A stretch of 64,000 nucleotides of DNA from Pseudomonas pisciculturae (GTDB lineage Bacteria; Pseudomonadota; Gammaproteobacteria; Pseudomonadales; Pseudomonadaceae), in the NCBI RefSeq assembly GCF_015461805.1, contig NZ_JACVZE010000005.1:1-64000 (forward strand). The letters are read 5' to 3'. Of the stretch, positions 38,550-48,470 are shown one piece after another; the stretch's first letter is position 1; each line of letters opens with the position of its first letter. The notes below the pieces were generated by a model that was not told where the DNA came from, did not search any database, and was given only the letters and a program-made list of their open reading frames with translations. The translations under genes and the position numbers were made by a program.

Positions 38550-40121
38550 ATGAACCTGATCGAAATCCGCGACCTCAGTGTCGCCTTCAGCGGCCAGACC
38601 GTGGTGCGCAACTTGTGCCTGGACGTACGCCCCGGCGAGTGCCTGGCCTTAGTGGGCGAGTCAGGCTCGGGCAAGTCGGTGACGGCCCACTCGATTCTGC
38701 AATTGCTGCCCGAGGCCGGCACTGAAACCAGCGGTTCGGTCAAGTATCGCGGCCAGGAGCTGGTTGGCGCGTCGACCACCACCTTGCAAAAACTGCGCGG
38801 CAACCGCATAGCAATGATCTTCCAGGAGCCGATGACCTCCCTGAACCCGTTGCACAGCATCGAAAAGCAGATCGGCGAAACCCTGCTGCTGCACAAAGGG
38901 CTGGGCGGCAAGGCGGCGCAGGCGCGCATCCTCGAACTGCTGGAACTGGTGGGCATCCAGAAACCCCGAGAGCGGCTTAAAGCCTACCCCCATCAGCTTT
39001 CCGGTGGGCAACGCCAGCGGGTGATGATCGCCATGGCCCTGGCCTGTGAACCCGAATTGCTGATCGCCGACGAACCCACGACCGCCCTGGACGTGACGGT
39101 GCAGCGCAAGATCCTGCTGCTGCTCAAATCGCTGCAACAACGTTTGGGCATGTCGCTGCTGCTGATCAGCCATGACCTCAACCTGGTGCGCAGCATTGCC
39201 CAGCGCGTGTGCGTGATGCGCGAAGGCCAGATTGTCGAGCACGCCGACTGCGAGACCTTGTTCACCGCGCCACAACACCCCTATAGCCGCCTGCTGCTCG
39301 ATGCAGAGCCCGCAGGCGATGCACTGTGCAGTGACGAACGCGAAACGGTGTTGCAGGTCGACGACCTGAGCGTGCAATTCCCCCTCGGCGGCGGCTTGTT
39401 TCGACGCAAGACTTACCTGCGCGCGGTCGATGGCATCAGCCTCAGCGTACAACGCGGCAAGACCCTGGGGATTGTCGGCGAATCTGGCTCGGGCAAGTCC
39501 ACCTTGGGCCAGGCGATTCTGCGCTTGCTGGATTCCACCGGCAGCATCCGCTTCCAGGGTCAGGCCCTCGACCCGCTGAATCATCAGCAGATGCGCCCTT
39601 GGCGCAAGCAGATGCAGGTGGTGTTCCAAGACCCCTACGGCAGCCTCAGCCCGCGCATGACCGTGGAGCAGATCATCAGCGAAGGCCTGGAAGTGCACGC
39701 GCCGTGCAGCCTGGCCGATCGCGATGCGCAGGTGGTGCAGGTGCTCAAGGACGTGGGCCTCGACCCCGCGAGCCGGCACCGCTACCCCCATGAATTTTCC
39801 GGTGGGCAGCGCCAACGTATTGCCATCGCCCGCGCCCTGGTACTCAAACCGGCGCTGATGCTGCTGGACGAACCTACGTCGGCCCTGGACCGTACGGTGC
39901 AGAAACAAGTGGTGGCGCTGCTGCGTGAGCTGCAAGAAAAATACGGCCTGACCTACCTGTTTATCAGCCATGACCTGGCGGTGGTGCGGGCCATGGCTCA
40001 CGATATGATCGTGATCAAGGACGGCAAGGTGGTGGAGGCTGGCGCAAGTCACGACGTGTTTGAAGCCCCGCAGCATGCCTATACCAAAGAACTGCTGGCC
40101 GCAGCCCACATCCCCCTGTAA
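38550..40121 (+). CDS. Peptide ABC transporter ATPase, fused double domain (second operon)
   Basis: 523 residues from ATG 38550. Two ATPase domains as in NppD: Walker A GESGSGKS at 36-43 and 311-318, signatures LSGGQRQR and FSGGQRQR, and Walker B motifs LLIADEPT and LMLLDEPT. It is shorter than NppD at the N-terminus and in the linker. It completes a full importer: one binding protein, two permeases, one ATPase. A REP doublet follows the stop. Confidence 0.92.
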   Translation: MNLIEIRDLSVAFSGQTVVRNLCLDVRPGECLALVGESGSGKSVTAHSILQLLPEAGTETSGSVKYRGQELVGASTTTLQKLRGNRIAMIFQEPMTSLNPLHSIEKQIGETLLLHKGLGGKAAQARILELLELVGIQKPRERLKAYPHQLSGGQRQRVMIAMALACEPELLIADEPTTALDVTVQRKILLLLKSLQQRLGMSLLLISHDLNLVRSIAQRVCVMREGQIVEHADCETLFTAPQHPYSRLLLDAEPAGDALCSDERETVLQVDDLSVQFPLGGGLFRRKTYLRAVDGISLSVQRGKTLGIVGESGSGKSTLGQAILRLLDSTGSIRFQGQALDPLNHQQMRPWRKQMQVVFQDPYGSLSPRMTVEQIISEGLEVHAPCSLADRDAQVVQVLKDVGLDPASRHRYPHEFSGGQRQRIAIARALVLKPALMLLDEPTSALDRTVQKQVVALLRELQEKYGLTYLFISHDLAVVRAMAHDMIVIKDGKVVEAGASHDVFEAPQHAYTKELLAAAHIPL

Positions 40122-40130
40122 ACGCGTCCC

Positions 40131-40220
40131 CTGTGGGAGCTGGCTTGCCTGCGATGGCGGCGTGTCAGTCGACATATCGGTACTGATACACCGCCATCGC
40201 AGGCAAACCAGCTCCCACAG
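40131..40220. repeat. REP doublet, GAGCTGGCTTGCCTGCGAT class
   Basis: Arms GTGGGAGCTGGCTTGCC and, with one mismatch, GGCAAACCAGCTCCCAC. It sits between the second importer operon and hbcR, on the path of both. Confidence 0.9.
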
Positions 40221-40259
40221 GATCGCGTCCTACTCCCCATTTGCGTTGACGGCATACCT

Positions 40260-41669
40260 ATGAACATCACCGAAAGCCTCAAGGACTACCAACAGGTTCG
40301 CGGCCTGGCCATCCAGTCGCTATTCGAGATCATCGAACAGTCCAGCGAAGGCACGGTGATTGTCGATCGCGACGCCAATATCGTGTGGATGAACGAGCGC
40401 TACGCCAAGCGCTTCGGCCTCAAGAGCGCCGACGAAGCCATCGGCCAACCCTGTGAGCAGGTGATTTCCAACAGCCTGCTGCGTCAGGTTGTACGCAATG
40501 ACCAGCCGATCTTGCTGGACATTCAGGACACCCCCAAAGGCCCGTTGGTGGTGATGCGCCTGCCGATCCACAACGATGCCGGCACGGTGATCGGCGCCAT
40601 CGGCTTTGCGCTGTTTGATGAGCTGCGCAACCTGTCGCCGTTGATCGAGCGCTACCTGAGCATGCAGCAGGAGCTGGCTTCGACCCGCTCGTTACTGCGC
40701 TCACGCCAGAGCAAATACAACTTCGCGCACTTTATCGGCACCAGCGCAGCCAGCCTCGAAGTCAAACGTCGCGCACGGCGCAGTGCCAGCGCCGAGTCGC
40801 CGGTGTTGCTGCTGGGCGAAACCGGCACCGGCAAGGAGTTGCTGGCTCAGGCGATTCACGGCGCGTCACCCCGAGCACATAAGGCATTTGTCAGCGTGAA
40901 TAGCGCTGCAATTCCCGCCGACCTGCTGGAAGCCGAGTTCTTCGGCACCGCGCCGGGCGCGTTTACCGGCGCCGACCGCAAGGGCCGCCCCGGCAAGTTC
41001 CAGATTGCCCAGGGCGGCACGCTGTTTCTCGATGAAATCGGCGACATGCCCCTGCCGTTGCAAAGCAAATTGCTGCGGGTATTGCAGGAAAAGGAATTCG
41101 AGCCCGTAGGCTCCAACGAGATGCTGCACAGCGATGTACGGGTGATCGCGGCCACGTCCATGGACCTGGAGGCGGCGATCAAACGCGGTGAATTCCGTGC
41201 CGATTTGTATTACCGGCTGAACGTGCTGCCGATCCAGGTGCCGCCCTTGCGTGAGCGCTTGGAAGATATCCCGGCGTTGAGCGAGGCGATTTTGGAGGAG
41301 TTGCGCAGCCAGCATGAGCTCGACCGTGAGGCCCTGGCATTGCTGGCCCAGCATGCGTGGCCGGGCAATATCCGTGAGCTGCGCAATGTGCTGGAGCGGG
41401 CGGCGTTGTTGAGTGATGACTTGGTGTTGGATGCTCGGGAGATTCGTGCGGCGATTGGCACCTTTACTCCCGTCGAGCGCAATGCTGTGACGGCGGTAGA
41501 AGGCGAAAACTTCAGCGCGGCGCGGGAGCGGTTCGATCGGCAGATCATCGCGGCGGCGTTGGCGGCCTGCGGGGGGAATGTGGTGGAGGCGGCCAAGCGG
41601 TTGGGGCTTGGGCGGTCGACGTTGTACAAGAAGATGGTGGCCCTGGGCATCGCCCAGTCTCCATATTGA
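40260..41669 (+). CDS. hbcR: Sigma-54-dependent activator of 3-hydroxybutyrate catabolism (HbcR type)
   Basis: 469 residues: PAS sensor domain (about 15-120), AAA+ domain with Walker A GETGTGKE (186-193) and the sigma-54 contact loop GAFTGA (233-238), and a Fis-type helix-turn-helix at the C-terminus (VVEAAKRLGLGRSTLYKKM). There is no receiver domain, so the PAS domain must sense the signal directly. P. aeruginosa PA2005 (HbcR) has this layout and position and turns on the permease and bdhA in response to 3-hydroxybutyrate. The assignment rests on order and domain layout. Confidence 0.85.
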   Translation: MNITESLKDYQQVRGLAIQSLFEIIEQSSEGTVIVDRDANIVWMNERYAKRFGLKSADEAIGQPCEQVISNSLLRQVVRNDQPILLDIQDTPKGPLVVMRLPIHNDAGTVIGAIGFALFDELRNLSPLIERYLSMQQELASTRSLLRSRQSKYNFAHFIGTSAASLEVKRRARRSASAESPVLLLGETGTGKELLAQAIHGASPRAHKAFVSVNSAAIPADLLEAEFFGTAPGAFTGADRKGRPGKFQIAQGGTLFLDEIGDMPLPLQSKLLRVLQEKEFEPVGSNEMLHSDVRVIAATSMDLEAAIKRGEFRADLYYRLNVLPIQVPPLRERLEDIPALSEAILEELRSQHELDREALALLAQHAWPGNIRELRNVLERAALLSDDLVLDAREIRAAIGTFTPVERNAVTAVEGENFSAARERFDRQIIAAALAACGGNVVEAAKRLGLGRSTLYKKMVALGIAQSPY

Positions 41670-41697
41670 GACGCCACTCTCAAATTCAAGACAATCC

Positions 41698-41789
41698 AAT
41701 GTGGGAGGGGCTTTCCCCCGATGGCAGTGTGTCAGCTAGCAGATTTGATAACTGACAGTCCCTCATCGGGGCAAGCCCCCTCCCACATT
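41698..41789. repeat. REP doublet
   Basis: Arms of the GTGGGAGGGG class with small differences (left core CTTTCCCCC, right core CGGGGCAAGCC), separated by about 45 bases, between hbcR and the permease promoter. Confidence 0.85.
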
Positions 41790-41869
41790 TGCTCATCACT
41801 TTTCTCAAGATAGAGACAGCCTTCAACACCATTTTAAAATTATCCATATATATCAATCACTTAGATGTT

Positions 41870-41885
41870 TGGCACATATTTAGCT
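41870..41885 (+). promoter_or_regulatory. Sigma-54 (-24/-12) promoter of the permease-bdhA operon
   Basis: TGGCAC (41870-41875), five bases, then TAGCT (41881-41885). Only one base differs from the consensus TGGCAC-N5-TTGCT, and the GG-to-GC spacing is exact. It lies 57 bases ahead of the permease start, directly downstream of a gene for a sigma-54 activator. Transcription would begin near 41896. The AT-rich stretch just upstream (41831-41869) could hold the activator site or a bend; I see no clear inverted repeat. Confidence 0.82.
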
Positions 41886-41941
41886 ATAGCCTCTCCCCAC
41901 CGCACCACCCCACAAAAATAACAATCTGATGGAGACACACC

Positions 41942-43333
41942 ATGAGTGTGATCATTGCCCTGGCAGCCCTGGCGCTGCTGATGCTGGCTGCCTACCGTGG
42001 CTATAGCGTTATCCTGTTTGCCCCCATCGCCGCCCTCGGCGCAGTCCTGCTTACCGACCCTTCCGCCGTCGCCCCTGCCTTTACCGGGGTGTTCATGGAG
42101 AAAATGGTTGGCTTCATCAAGCTGTATTTCCCGGTATTCCTGCTCGGTGCGGTGTTCGGCAAGCTGATCGAGCTGTCGGGTTTCTCGCGCTCTATCGTTT
42201 CTGCCGCGATCCGTTTGCTCGGCACGCGCCAGGCGATGCTGGTGATTGTGTTGGTGTGCGCCCTGCTCACTTACGGCGGCGTGTCGCTGTTTGTGGTGGT
42301 GTTTGCGGTGTACCCGTTCGCGGCGGAGATGTTTCGCCAAAGCAATATCCCCAAGCGTTTGATCCCGGCGACCATCGCCCTGGGTGCGTTCTCGTTCACC
42401 ATGGACGCCCTGCCCGGCACGCCGCAGATCCAGAACATCATCCCCAGCACTTTCTTCAACACCACCGCTTGGGCTGCGCCGTGGCTGGGTTTGATCGGCA
42501 CGATCTTTGTGTTCTGCGCTGGCATGCTCTACCTGGCGCGCCAACGCAATAAGGCCCAGCGTGCTGGCGAAGGCTATGGCACTGAACTGCGCAATGAGCC
42601 TGAGACCGCAGAAAACCTGGCGCTGCCCAACCCATGGGTCGCCCTGTCGCCGCTGATTTTGGTCGGGGTGATGAACCTGCTGTTCACCCACTGGATCCCC
42701 CAGTGGTATGGCAAGACCCACAGCCTCGCCCTGCCAGGCATGAGCGCACCGGTAACCACCGAAATCGCCAAGCTCACCGCGATCTGGGCGGTGCAGGCGG
42801 CGTTGTTGGTGGGCATTGTGATGGTGCTGGTATTTGGCTGGTCGGCCATCAAGAGCAAGCTGGCCGAAGGCAGCAAAAGCGCTGTGAGCGGCGCGTTGCT
42901 CGCGGCGATGAATACCGCCTCGGAATACGGCTTTGGTGCAGTCATCGCGTCGCTGCCAGGCTTTCTGGTGCTGGCTGACTGGCTCAAGGGCATCCCCAAC
43001 CCGCTGGTCAACGAAGCGATCACCGTAACGCTGCTGGCCGGTATCACCGGTTCTGCGTCGGGTGGCATGAGCATCGCCCTGGCGGCCATGTCCGAGAGCT
43101 TTATTTCGGCGGCCCATGCGGCCAATATTCCCCTTGAAGTGCTGCACCGGGTTGCGGCCATGGCCAGCGGCGGCATGGACACCCTGCCCCACAACGGCGC
43201 GGTGATTACCTTGCTCGCGGTTACCGGCCTGACCCACCGTGAAGCCTACAAGGACATTTTTGGCATCACGATCATCAAGACCCTCGCGGTGTTCGTGGTG
43301 ATCGGTACTTTCTACGCCACCGGCATTGTGTGA
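41942..43333 (+). CDS. GntP-family permease, probable 3-hydroxybutyrate transporter
   Basis: 463 residues with about twelve membrane helices and no signal peptide. GntP features include DALPGTPQIQNIIPS and MDTLPHNGAVITLL near the end. The start follows GGAGA. It is the first gene after the sigma-54 promoter and lies 7 bases before bdhA; PA2004 has the same place in P. aeruginosa. Substrate is inferred from that neighbour; gluconate, the founding substrate, is less likely here. Confidence 0.85.
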   Translation: MSVIIALAALALLMLAAYRGYSVILFAPIAALGAVLLTDPSAVAPAFTGVFMEKMVGFIKLYFPVFLLGAVFGKLIELSGFSRSIVSAAIRLLGTRQAMLVIVLVCALLTYGGVSLFVVVFAVYPFAAEMFRQSNIPKRLIPATIALGAFSFTMDALPGTPQIQNIIPSTFFNTTAWAAPWLGLIGTIFVFCAGMLYLARQRNKAQRAGEGYGTELRNEPETAENLALPNPWVALSPLILVGVMNLLFTHWIPQWYGKTHSLALPGMSAPVTTEIAKLTAIWAVQAALLVGIVMVLVFGWSAIKSKLAEGSKSAVSGALLAAMNTASEYGFGAVIASLPGFLVLADWLKGIPNPLVNEAITVTLLAGITGSASGGMSIALAAMSESFISAAHAANIPLEVLHRVAAMASGGMDTLPHNGAVITLLAVTGLTHREAYKDIFGITIIKTLAVFVVIGTFYATGIV

Positions 43334-43340
43334 GGTTTGT

Positions 43341-44114
43341 ATGACGACATTGAACGGCAAGACCGCCCTGGTTACCGGCTCCACCAGCGGCATCGGCCTG
43401 GGGATCGCCTTGAGCCTGGCCAAGGCCGGCGCGAATCTGATCCTCAACGGCTTCGGCGACGCCAGCGCGGTGATCGCCCAGGTGCAGGCGTTTGGCGGCA
43501 AGGTCGGCCATCACCCGGCCGACGTCAGCGACCCGGCGCAGATCGCCGACATGATCACCTACGCCGAGCGTGAGTTCGGCGGCGTGGATATTCTGGTAAA
43601 CAACGCGGGTATCCAGCATGTGGCGGCGGTGGAAGACTTCCCCGCCGAGCGTTGGGACTCGATTATTGCTATCAATCTGTCGTCGGTGTTCCACAGCACG
43701 CGCTTGAGTTTGCCGGGCATGAAGGCCAAGGACTGGGGGCGCATCGTGAATATTGCCTCGGTGCATGGGCAGGTGGGGTCGGTGGGCAAGGCAGCGTATG
43801 TGGCCGCCAAGCATGGGGTGATCGGGTTGACCAAGGTGGTAGGCCTGGAGACGGCTACCAGCAATGTGACCTGCAATGCGATTTGCCCCGGCTGGGTGCT
43901 GACGCCGCTGGTGCAGAAGCAGATTGATGACCGCGCCGCCAAGGGTGTGAGCCCGCAGCAGGCGCAGCATGATTTGTTGGCGGAGAAGCAGCCGTCGCTG
44001 GAGTTTGTGACGCCGCCGCAGTTGGGGGAGTTGGTGTTGTTCCTTTGCAGCGAAGCCGGCAGCCAAGTGCGCGGCGCCGCGTGGAACATTGACGGCGGCT
44101 GGCTGGCCCAATAA
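43341..44114 (+). CDS. bdhA: D-beta-hydroxybutyrate dehydrogenase
   Basis: 257 residues, classical short-chain dehydrogenase. NAD loop TGSTSGIGLGIA (about 12-23), NNAGIQHV, catalytic Ser (IVNIASVHG) and Tyr-Lys (AAYVAAKHG). The ending VRGAAWNIDGGWLAQ and the QHVAAVEDFP segment match bacterial 3-hydroxybutyrate dehydrogenases. It oxidises (R)-3-hydroxybutyrate to acetoacetate with NAD. Starts 7 bases after the permease stop. Confidence 0.94.
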   Translation: MTTLNGKTALVTGSTSGIGLGIALSLAKAGANLILNGFGDASAVIAQVQAFGGKVGHHPADVSDPAQIADMITYAEREFGGVDILVNNAGIQHVAAVEDFPAERWDSIIAINLSSVFHSTRLSLPGMKAKDWGRIVNIASVHGQVGSVGKAAYVAAKHGVIGLTKVVGLETATSNVTCNAICPGWVLTPLVQKQIDDRAAKGVSPQQAQHDLLAEKQPSLEFVTPPQLGELVLFLCSEAGSQVRGAAWNIDGGWLAQ

Positions 44115-44133
44115 CTCAGACACTGAAGATCCA

Positions 44134-44165
44134 AATGTGGGAGGGGGCAAGCCCCCTCCCACATT
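44134..44165. repeat. Collapsed REP: perfect 15-base palindrome with 2-base centre
   Basis: AATGTGGGAGGGGGC and its exact complement enclose just AA. The outer arms are the usual GTGGGAGGGGGC sequence, but the CTTGCCCCCGAT inner part and the 45-base middle of normal doublets are gone. It sits between bdhA and the acetoacetyl-CoA synthetase gene, in a 98-base gap of a probable operon, where its hairpin could affect mRNA stability or read-through. Confidence 0.85.
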
Positions 44166-44212
44166 GGCCCTGTGTTGTTTGGAAGGCTCAATACATAAAA
44201 AGAGACGTGCTT

Positions 44213-46165
44213 ATGTCCGACATCCTCTGGCAACCCTCCCCGGAACGCATCGCCGCCACGCGCATGGACCAGTTCCGCCGCTACATCAACGACCGCTACA
44301 CCCTGCAACTCGCTGACTACCCCGCCCTGCACCAGTGGAGCATCGACCAGCGCCCCGACTTCTGGCAGGCCATCGTCAGCTTTTTTGACGTGCAATTTCG
44401 CAGCCCGCCTCGCGCGGTGCTGATCGAAGGCATCGAAATGCCCAGCGCCCAGTGGTTCCCAGGCGCCACCCTGAATTTTGCCGAACACCTGCTGCGCCGC
44501 CGTGATGATCACCCCGCCGTGGTGGCCATCAGCGAGGACGGCCAGCGCGAACAACTGACCTACGCCGAACTGGCCGCCCACGTCGCCGGCCTGCAAAACA
44601 GCCTGCGCGCCGCTGGCGTGACCCAGGGCGACCGCGTAGCCGCCTGCATGCCCAACACCTGGCAAACCCTGGTGGGCATGCTCGCCACCACTAGCCTGGG
44701 GGCGATCTGGTCGTGCTCGTCGCCAGACTTCGGCACCCAAGGGGTGATCGACCGTTTCGGCCAGATCGAACCCAAGGTGCTGATCACGTGCGCCGGTTAC
44801 CGGTATGGCGGTAAAGAGATCGACCAGACGGCCAAGCTCAATGAGATCCTCGAACGCCTGCCGTCCCTGGAGCAACTGATCATCGTGCCCTACGCCAAGC
44901 CTCAGGCACGGGTCTCGGACTATCAGACCCCGGCGAATGTGGCGCTGTGGAACGACACCTACCAACCCGGCGGCGAACCCGAATTCGTTGCAGTGCCGTT
45001 CGATCACCCGCTGTATATCCTCTATTCCAGCGGCACCACGGGCGTACCCAAGTGCATCATCCACGGCACCGGCGGTGTGCTGCTCACGCACCTCAAGGAA
45101 CACGGCCTGCATGCCGACCTGTCGCGGGATGACTGCCTGTTCTACTACACCACCTGTGGCTGGATGATGTGGAACTGGCTGGTGTCGGTCTTGGCCATCG
45201 GCGCCACGGTGGTGCTGTATGACGGCTCGCCTTTTCATCCGGGGCCGGAGCGCTTGATCGACCTGATCGACGCCGAAAACATCAGCGTATTCGGCACCAG
45301 CCCCAAGTTCCTCGCTACCCTGGAAAAAGCCGGGCTGCAACCGCGCCTGAGCCATGACCTGGGCAGCCTCAAGGGGCTGATTTCCACCGGCTCGCCGCTG
45401 TCGCCCCAGAGCTACGACTACGTCTACCGTGAGATCAAGGGCGAGCTGTGCCTGTCGTCCATGTCCGGAGGCACTGACATTGTCTCCTGCTTTGTGATCG
45501 GCAACCCGGTATTGCCAGTGCGACGTGGCGAAATGCAGTGCAAGAGCCTGGCAATGGCCATCGAGGTGTGGGACGACCAGGGCCGGCCGCTGGTTGGCGA
45601 AAAAGGTGAGTTGGTATGCACCCGGCACTTTCCGGCGATGCCCATCGGCCTGTGGAACGACCCCGACCACAAGAAGCTGCGCGCCTCGTATTTCAGCCAG
45701 TTCCCCGGCGTATGGGCCCAAGGCGATTACGCCGAGCAGCGCCCCAATGGCAGCCTGCTGATTCACGGGCGCTCCGACGCGGTACTCAACCCCGGCGGCG
45801 TGCGCATTGGCACGGCCGAGATCTATCGCCAGGTGGAAAAGGTCCCGCAAGTGCTGGAAAGCTTGGCCATCGGCCAACGCTGGCAGGATGACGTGCGGGT
45901 AGTGTTGTTTGTACGCCTCGACGAAGGGGTTGAATTGGATGAGGCGCTGCAACAGCAGATTCGCCAGGTGATCCGCGCCAACACCACACCGCGCCATGTG
46001 CCGGCCAAGATCCTCGCCGTCAGCGATATCCCTCGCACCATCAGCGGCAAGATCGTCGAATTGGCGGTGCGCAACGTGGTGCACGGCGAGCCGGTAAAAA
46101 ACACCGACGCCCTGGCCAACCCGCAAGCGCTGGAGGAGTTTCGCAACCGCCCCGAACTGGCCTGA
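44213..46165 (+). CDS. Acetoacetyl-CoA synthetase
   Basis: 650 residues of the adenylate-forming family. ATP loop YSSGTTGVPKCIIHG (about 275-290), TCGWMMWNWL, ARSDAVLNPGGVRIGTAEIY-like C-terminal hinge (here GRSDAVLNPGGVRIG), and the acylated lysine in TISGKIVE. The N-terminal part (FWQAIVSFFDVQF, WFPGATLNFAEHLL) is typical of acetoacetate-CoA ligases rather than acetyl-CoA synthetase. It activates acetoacetate made by BdhA, which thiolase then splits to acetyl-CoA. Start 44213. Confidence 0.93.
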   Translation: MSDILWQPSPERIAATRMDQFRRYINDRYTLQLADYPALHQWSIDQRPDFWQAIVSFFDVQFRSPPRAVLIEGIEMPSAQWFPGATLNFAEHLLRRRDDHPAVVAISEDGQREQLTYAELAAHVAGLQNSLRAAGVTQGDRVAACMPNTWQTLVGMLATTSLGAIWSCSSPDFGTQGVIDRFGQIEPKVLITCAGYRYGGKEIDQTAKLNEILERLPSLEQLIIVPYAKPQARVSDYQTPANVALWNDTYQPGGEPEFVAVPFDHPLYILYSSGTTGVPKCIIHGTGGVLLTHLKEHGLHADLSRDDCLFYYTTCGWMMWNWLVSVLAIGATVVLYDGSPFHPGPERLIDLIDAENISVFGTSPKFLATLEKAGLQPRLSHDLGSLKGLISTGSPLSPQSYDYVYREIKGELCLSSMSGGTDIVSCFVIGNPVLPVRRGEMQCKSLAMAIEVWDDQGRPLVGEKGELVCTRHFPAMPIGLWNDPDHKKLRASYFSQFPGVWAQGDYAEQRPNGSLLIHGRSDAVLNPGGVRIGTAEIYRQVEKVPQVLESLAIGQRWQDDVRVVLFVRLDEGVELDEALQQQIRQVIRANTTPRHVPAKILAVSDIPRTISGKIVELAVRNVVHGEPVKNTDALANPQALEEFRNRPELA

Positions 46166-46306
46166 AGATGAAAGGTTTCAGCCCTGACGCACTCATTTGA
46201 AGACAAAACCCCAATGCATGCTATTTTTCGGGGGTAGTCACTCGTTCCCGACTCACGGGATAATGGGTGTTTTCATCTTTCAAAGCGTTACGCTCAGGGC
46301 TTTTTC

Positions 46307-48427
46307 ATGAATGGAACATCCACCGTCAGCGAAGCTGGCGCATTGATTGCGCAGCTGGACTGGGCCAAAAGCCCCCTCGGTGAGGCCAATGATTGGCCGC
46401 AAAGCCTGCGCACCGCCGTGGACATCGTCATCCACTCGCCCATGCCGATGCTGTTGCTGTGGGGCAGCCAACTCACCCAACTCTACAACGACGGCTTCGC
46501 GGCATTGGCGGGCAACAAGCACCCCGAGGCCTTGGGCCAGCCTGCGCACCAGACCTGGCCGGAACTGGAAAGCTTTACCGCACCGATCTACAACGCGGTG
46601 CTCGACGGCCAGGTGCGCACCTTCAGCGAGCAGCGCTTCATCCTGCAACGCAACAACCGCGACACCGAAATCTGGCTGGACCTGACCTACAGCCCGATCC
46701 GCGACGAAACCGGCAGCGTGGCCGGTATCCTGGTCACCGCCATCGAGACCAACGAGCGGCGCACGGCGCGGCACAACACCGAGCAACGCTTGCAGCTGGC
46801 ATTGGCGGCAACTGACGCGGTGGGCACCTGGGACTGGGATATCGGTGAAGACCGCTTTATCGCCGACGCCCACTTCGCCTACCTGCACGGCGTCGACCCC
46901 AGTGACGCCAGCGTGCTGCCCATCAGCGACTACCTGCAAGGCGTGCATCCCGAAGACCGAGGCATGGTGACGCGCAGCATCAAGCACTGCATCACCTTCG
47001 GCACCGAATACGCCGAGGAATACCGCCTGCTGCAAGCCGATGGCACACTGCGCTGGGTGTTTGCCCGGGGCCGCTGCTACAAGGACCATCAAGGCCGCCC
47101 GGCCCGCTTCCTGGGGGCGGCGCTGGACCTTACCGAGCGTAAAGACACCGAACAGGCCCTGCGCCACCTCAACGAAAACCTGGAAGAACGCGTAGCCCAG
47201 CGCACCCAGGCCCTGGCCGAAGCCAATCAGCGCCTGCAAAACGAGATGTTCGAGCGCGAGCGCGCCGAAGACGCCCTACGGCATGCGCAGAAGATGGAAG
47301 CCGTGGGCCAGCTAACGGGCGGCATTGCCCACGATTTCAACAATATGCTCACCGGCATCATTGGCAGCCTGGATTTGATGCAGCGCTACATTGCCGCCGG
47401 GCGCAGTGATGAGATCGGTCGTTTTACCGATGCGGCCGTATCCTCAGCCCATCGCGCCGCCGCCCTCACCCATCGGTTACTCGCGTTTTCGCGTCGCCAG
47501 TCGCTGGACCGTCGCCCGCTGGACCCTAACCAACTGGTGGCGTCCCTGGAGGAGTTATTCCGCCGCACCAAGGGCGCCCATATCGCCCTCAAGGTGCAAT
47601 TGGGCCACGACATCTGGCCAGTGAATACCGACGCCAGCCAACTGGAAAACGCCCTGCTCAACCTGGTAATCAACGCCCGCGACGCCATGCCCGACGGCGG
47701 CGAACTGTTGATCGAAACCGCCAACAGCTACCTCGACGGCACCGACATCACCACCCTGGAGCCGGTGAAGGCCGGCGACTACGTGATGCTTGGCGTGTGC
47801 GACAACGGCACCGGCATGGCGCCCAAAATCCTGGCCAAGGCGTTCGACCCGTTCTTCACCACCAAGCCCATCGGCCAGGGCACTGGCCTGGGGCTGTCGA
47901 TGATCTACGGGTTTGCCCAACAGTCCGGCGGCCACGTGACCATTCATAGCGAGCCGGGCCAGGGCACCTGCGTGCGCCTCTACCTGCCGCGCCTGTATGG
48001 CACCGCGCTCGAAAGCAGCCTGCCTCCCAACTTGAGCGAAGCCCCGGTGGCCCTCGCGGGTGAAGCCGTGGTCGTGGTTGAGGACGATTCCGCGGTGCGC
48101 ATGCTGGTGGTCAACGTATTGGATGAGCTGGGCTACACCGCCCATCAGGCCGCTGATGCACGCACCGCATTGCCATTGCTCGAATCGGATTTGCGCGTGG
48201 ACTTGCTGGTGACCGACGTCGGCCTGCCCGGCATGAATGGCCGGCAACTGGCAGAGATCGCGCGCCAGCATCGCCCAGGCTTGCGGGTGCTGTTTATGAC
48301 CGGTTACGCGGAAAAAGCCGCCGAGCGCCAAGGCTTTCTTGAAGATGGCATGGACATGATCGCCAAGCCGTTTTCCATCGACCTGCTGGCCACTAAAATC
48401 CGCAGCATGATCAACGTCGTCGAATGA
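46307..48427 (+). CDS. Hybrid sensor histidine kinase (PAS-PAS-kinase-receiver)
   Basis: 706 residues, soluble. Two PAS regions (about 40-155 and 165-280), a coiled coil (280-325), the HisKA domain with phospho-histidine H342 in [11 protein letters not shown], the ATPase domain (N box [15 protein letters not shown] boxes DNGTGM and GQGTGLGLS), and a receiver with phospho-acceptor D637 ([11 protein letters not shown]). The signal is unknown and there is no adjacent response regulator, so it would pass phosphate to a distant partner. It lies 141 bases after the CoA synthetase gene and is probably separate. Confidence 0.9.
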   Translation: MNGTSTVSEAGALIAQLDWAKSPLGEANDWPQSLRTAVDIVIHSPMPMLLLWGSQLTQLYNDGFAALAGNKHPEALGQPAHQTWPELESFTAPIYNAVLDGQVRTFSEQRFILQRNNRDTEIWLDLTYSPIRDETGSVAGILVTAIETNERRTARHNTEQRLQLALAATDAVGTWDWDIGEDRFIADAHFAYLHGVDPSDASVLPISDYLQGVHPEDRGMVTRSIKHCITFGTEYAEEYRLLQADGTLRWVFARGRCYKDHQGRPARFLGAALDLTERKDTEQALRHLNENLEERVAQRTQALAEANQRLQNEMFERERAEDALRHAQKMEAVGQLTGGIAHDFNNMLTGIIGSLDLMQRYIAAGRSDEIGRFTDAAVSSAHRAAALTHRLLAFSRRQSLDRRPLDPNQLVASLEELFRRTKGAHIALKVQLGHDIWPVNTDASQLENALLNLVINARDAMPDGGELLIETANSYLDGTDITTLEPVKAGDYVMLGVCDNGTGMAPKILAKAFDPFFTTKPIGQGTGLGLSMIYGFAQQSGGHVTIHSEPGQGTCVRLYLPRLYGTALESSLPPNLSEAPVALAGEAVVVVEDDSAVRMLVVNVLDELGYTAHQAADARTALPLLESDLRVDLLVTDVGLPGMNGRQLAEIARQHRPGLRVLFMTGYAEKAAERQGFLEDGMDMIAKPFSIDLLATKIRSMINVVE

Positions 48428-48470
48428 GTTCAGGCATAATCGCGCGCCGTCGCACACCTGGTAGAGATCA

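Noticed and set aside
38661..40175. A 504-codon minus frame opposite the second peptide transporter ATPase
   Set aside because: Shadow of a gene with both Walker motifs and signatures; no ribosome site.
41861..43501. A 546-codon minus frame opposite the permease gene
   Set aside because: Shadow frame; the plus strand has helices, ribosome site and a sigma-54 promoter.
43559..46126. An 855-codon minus frame opposite bdhA and the synthetase gene
   Set aside because: It spans two well supported genes and the spacer between them, including the collapsed REP, and shows no protein domain.
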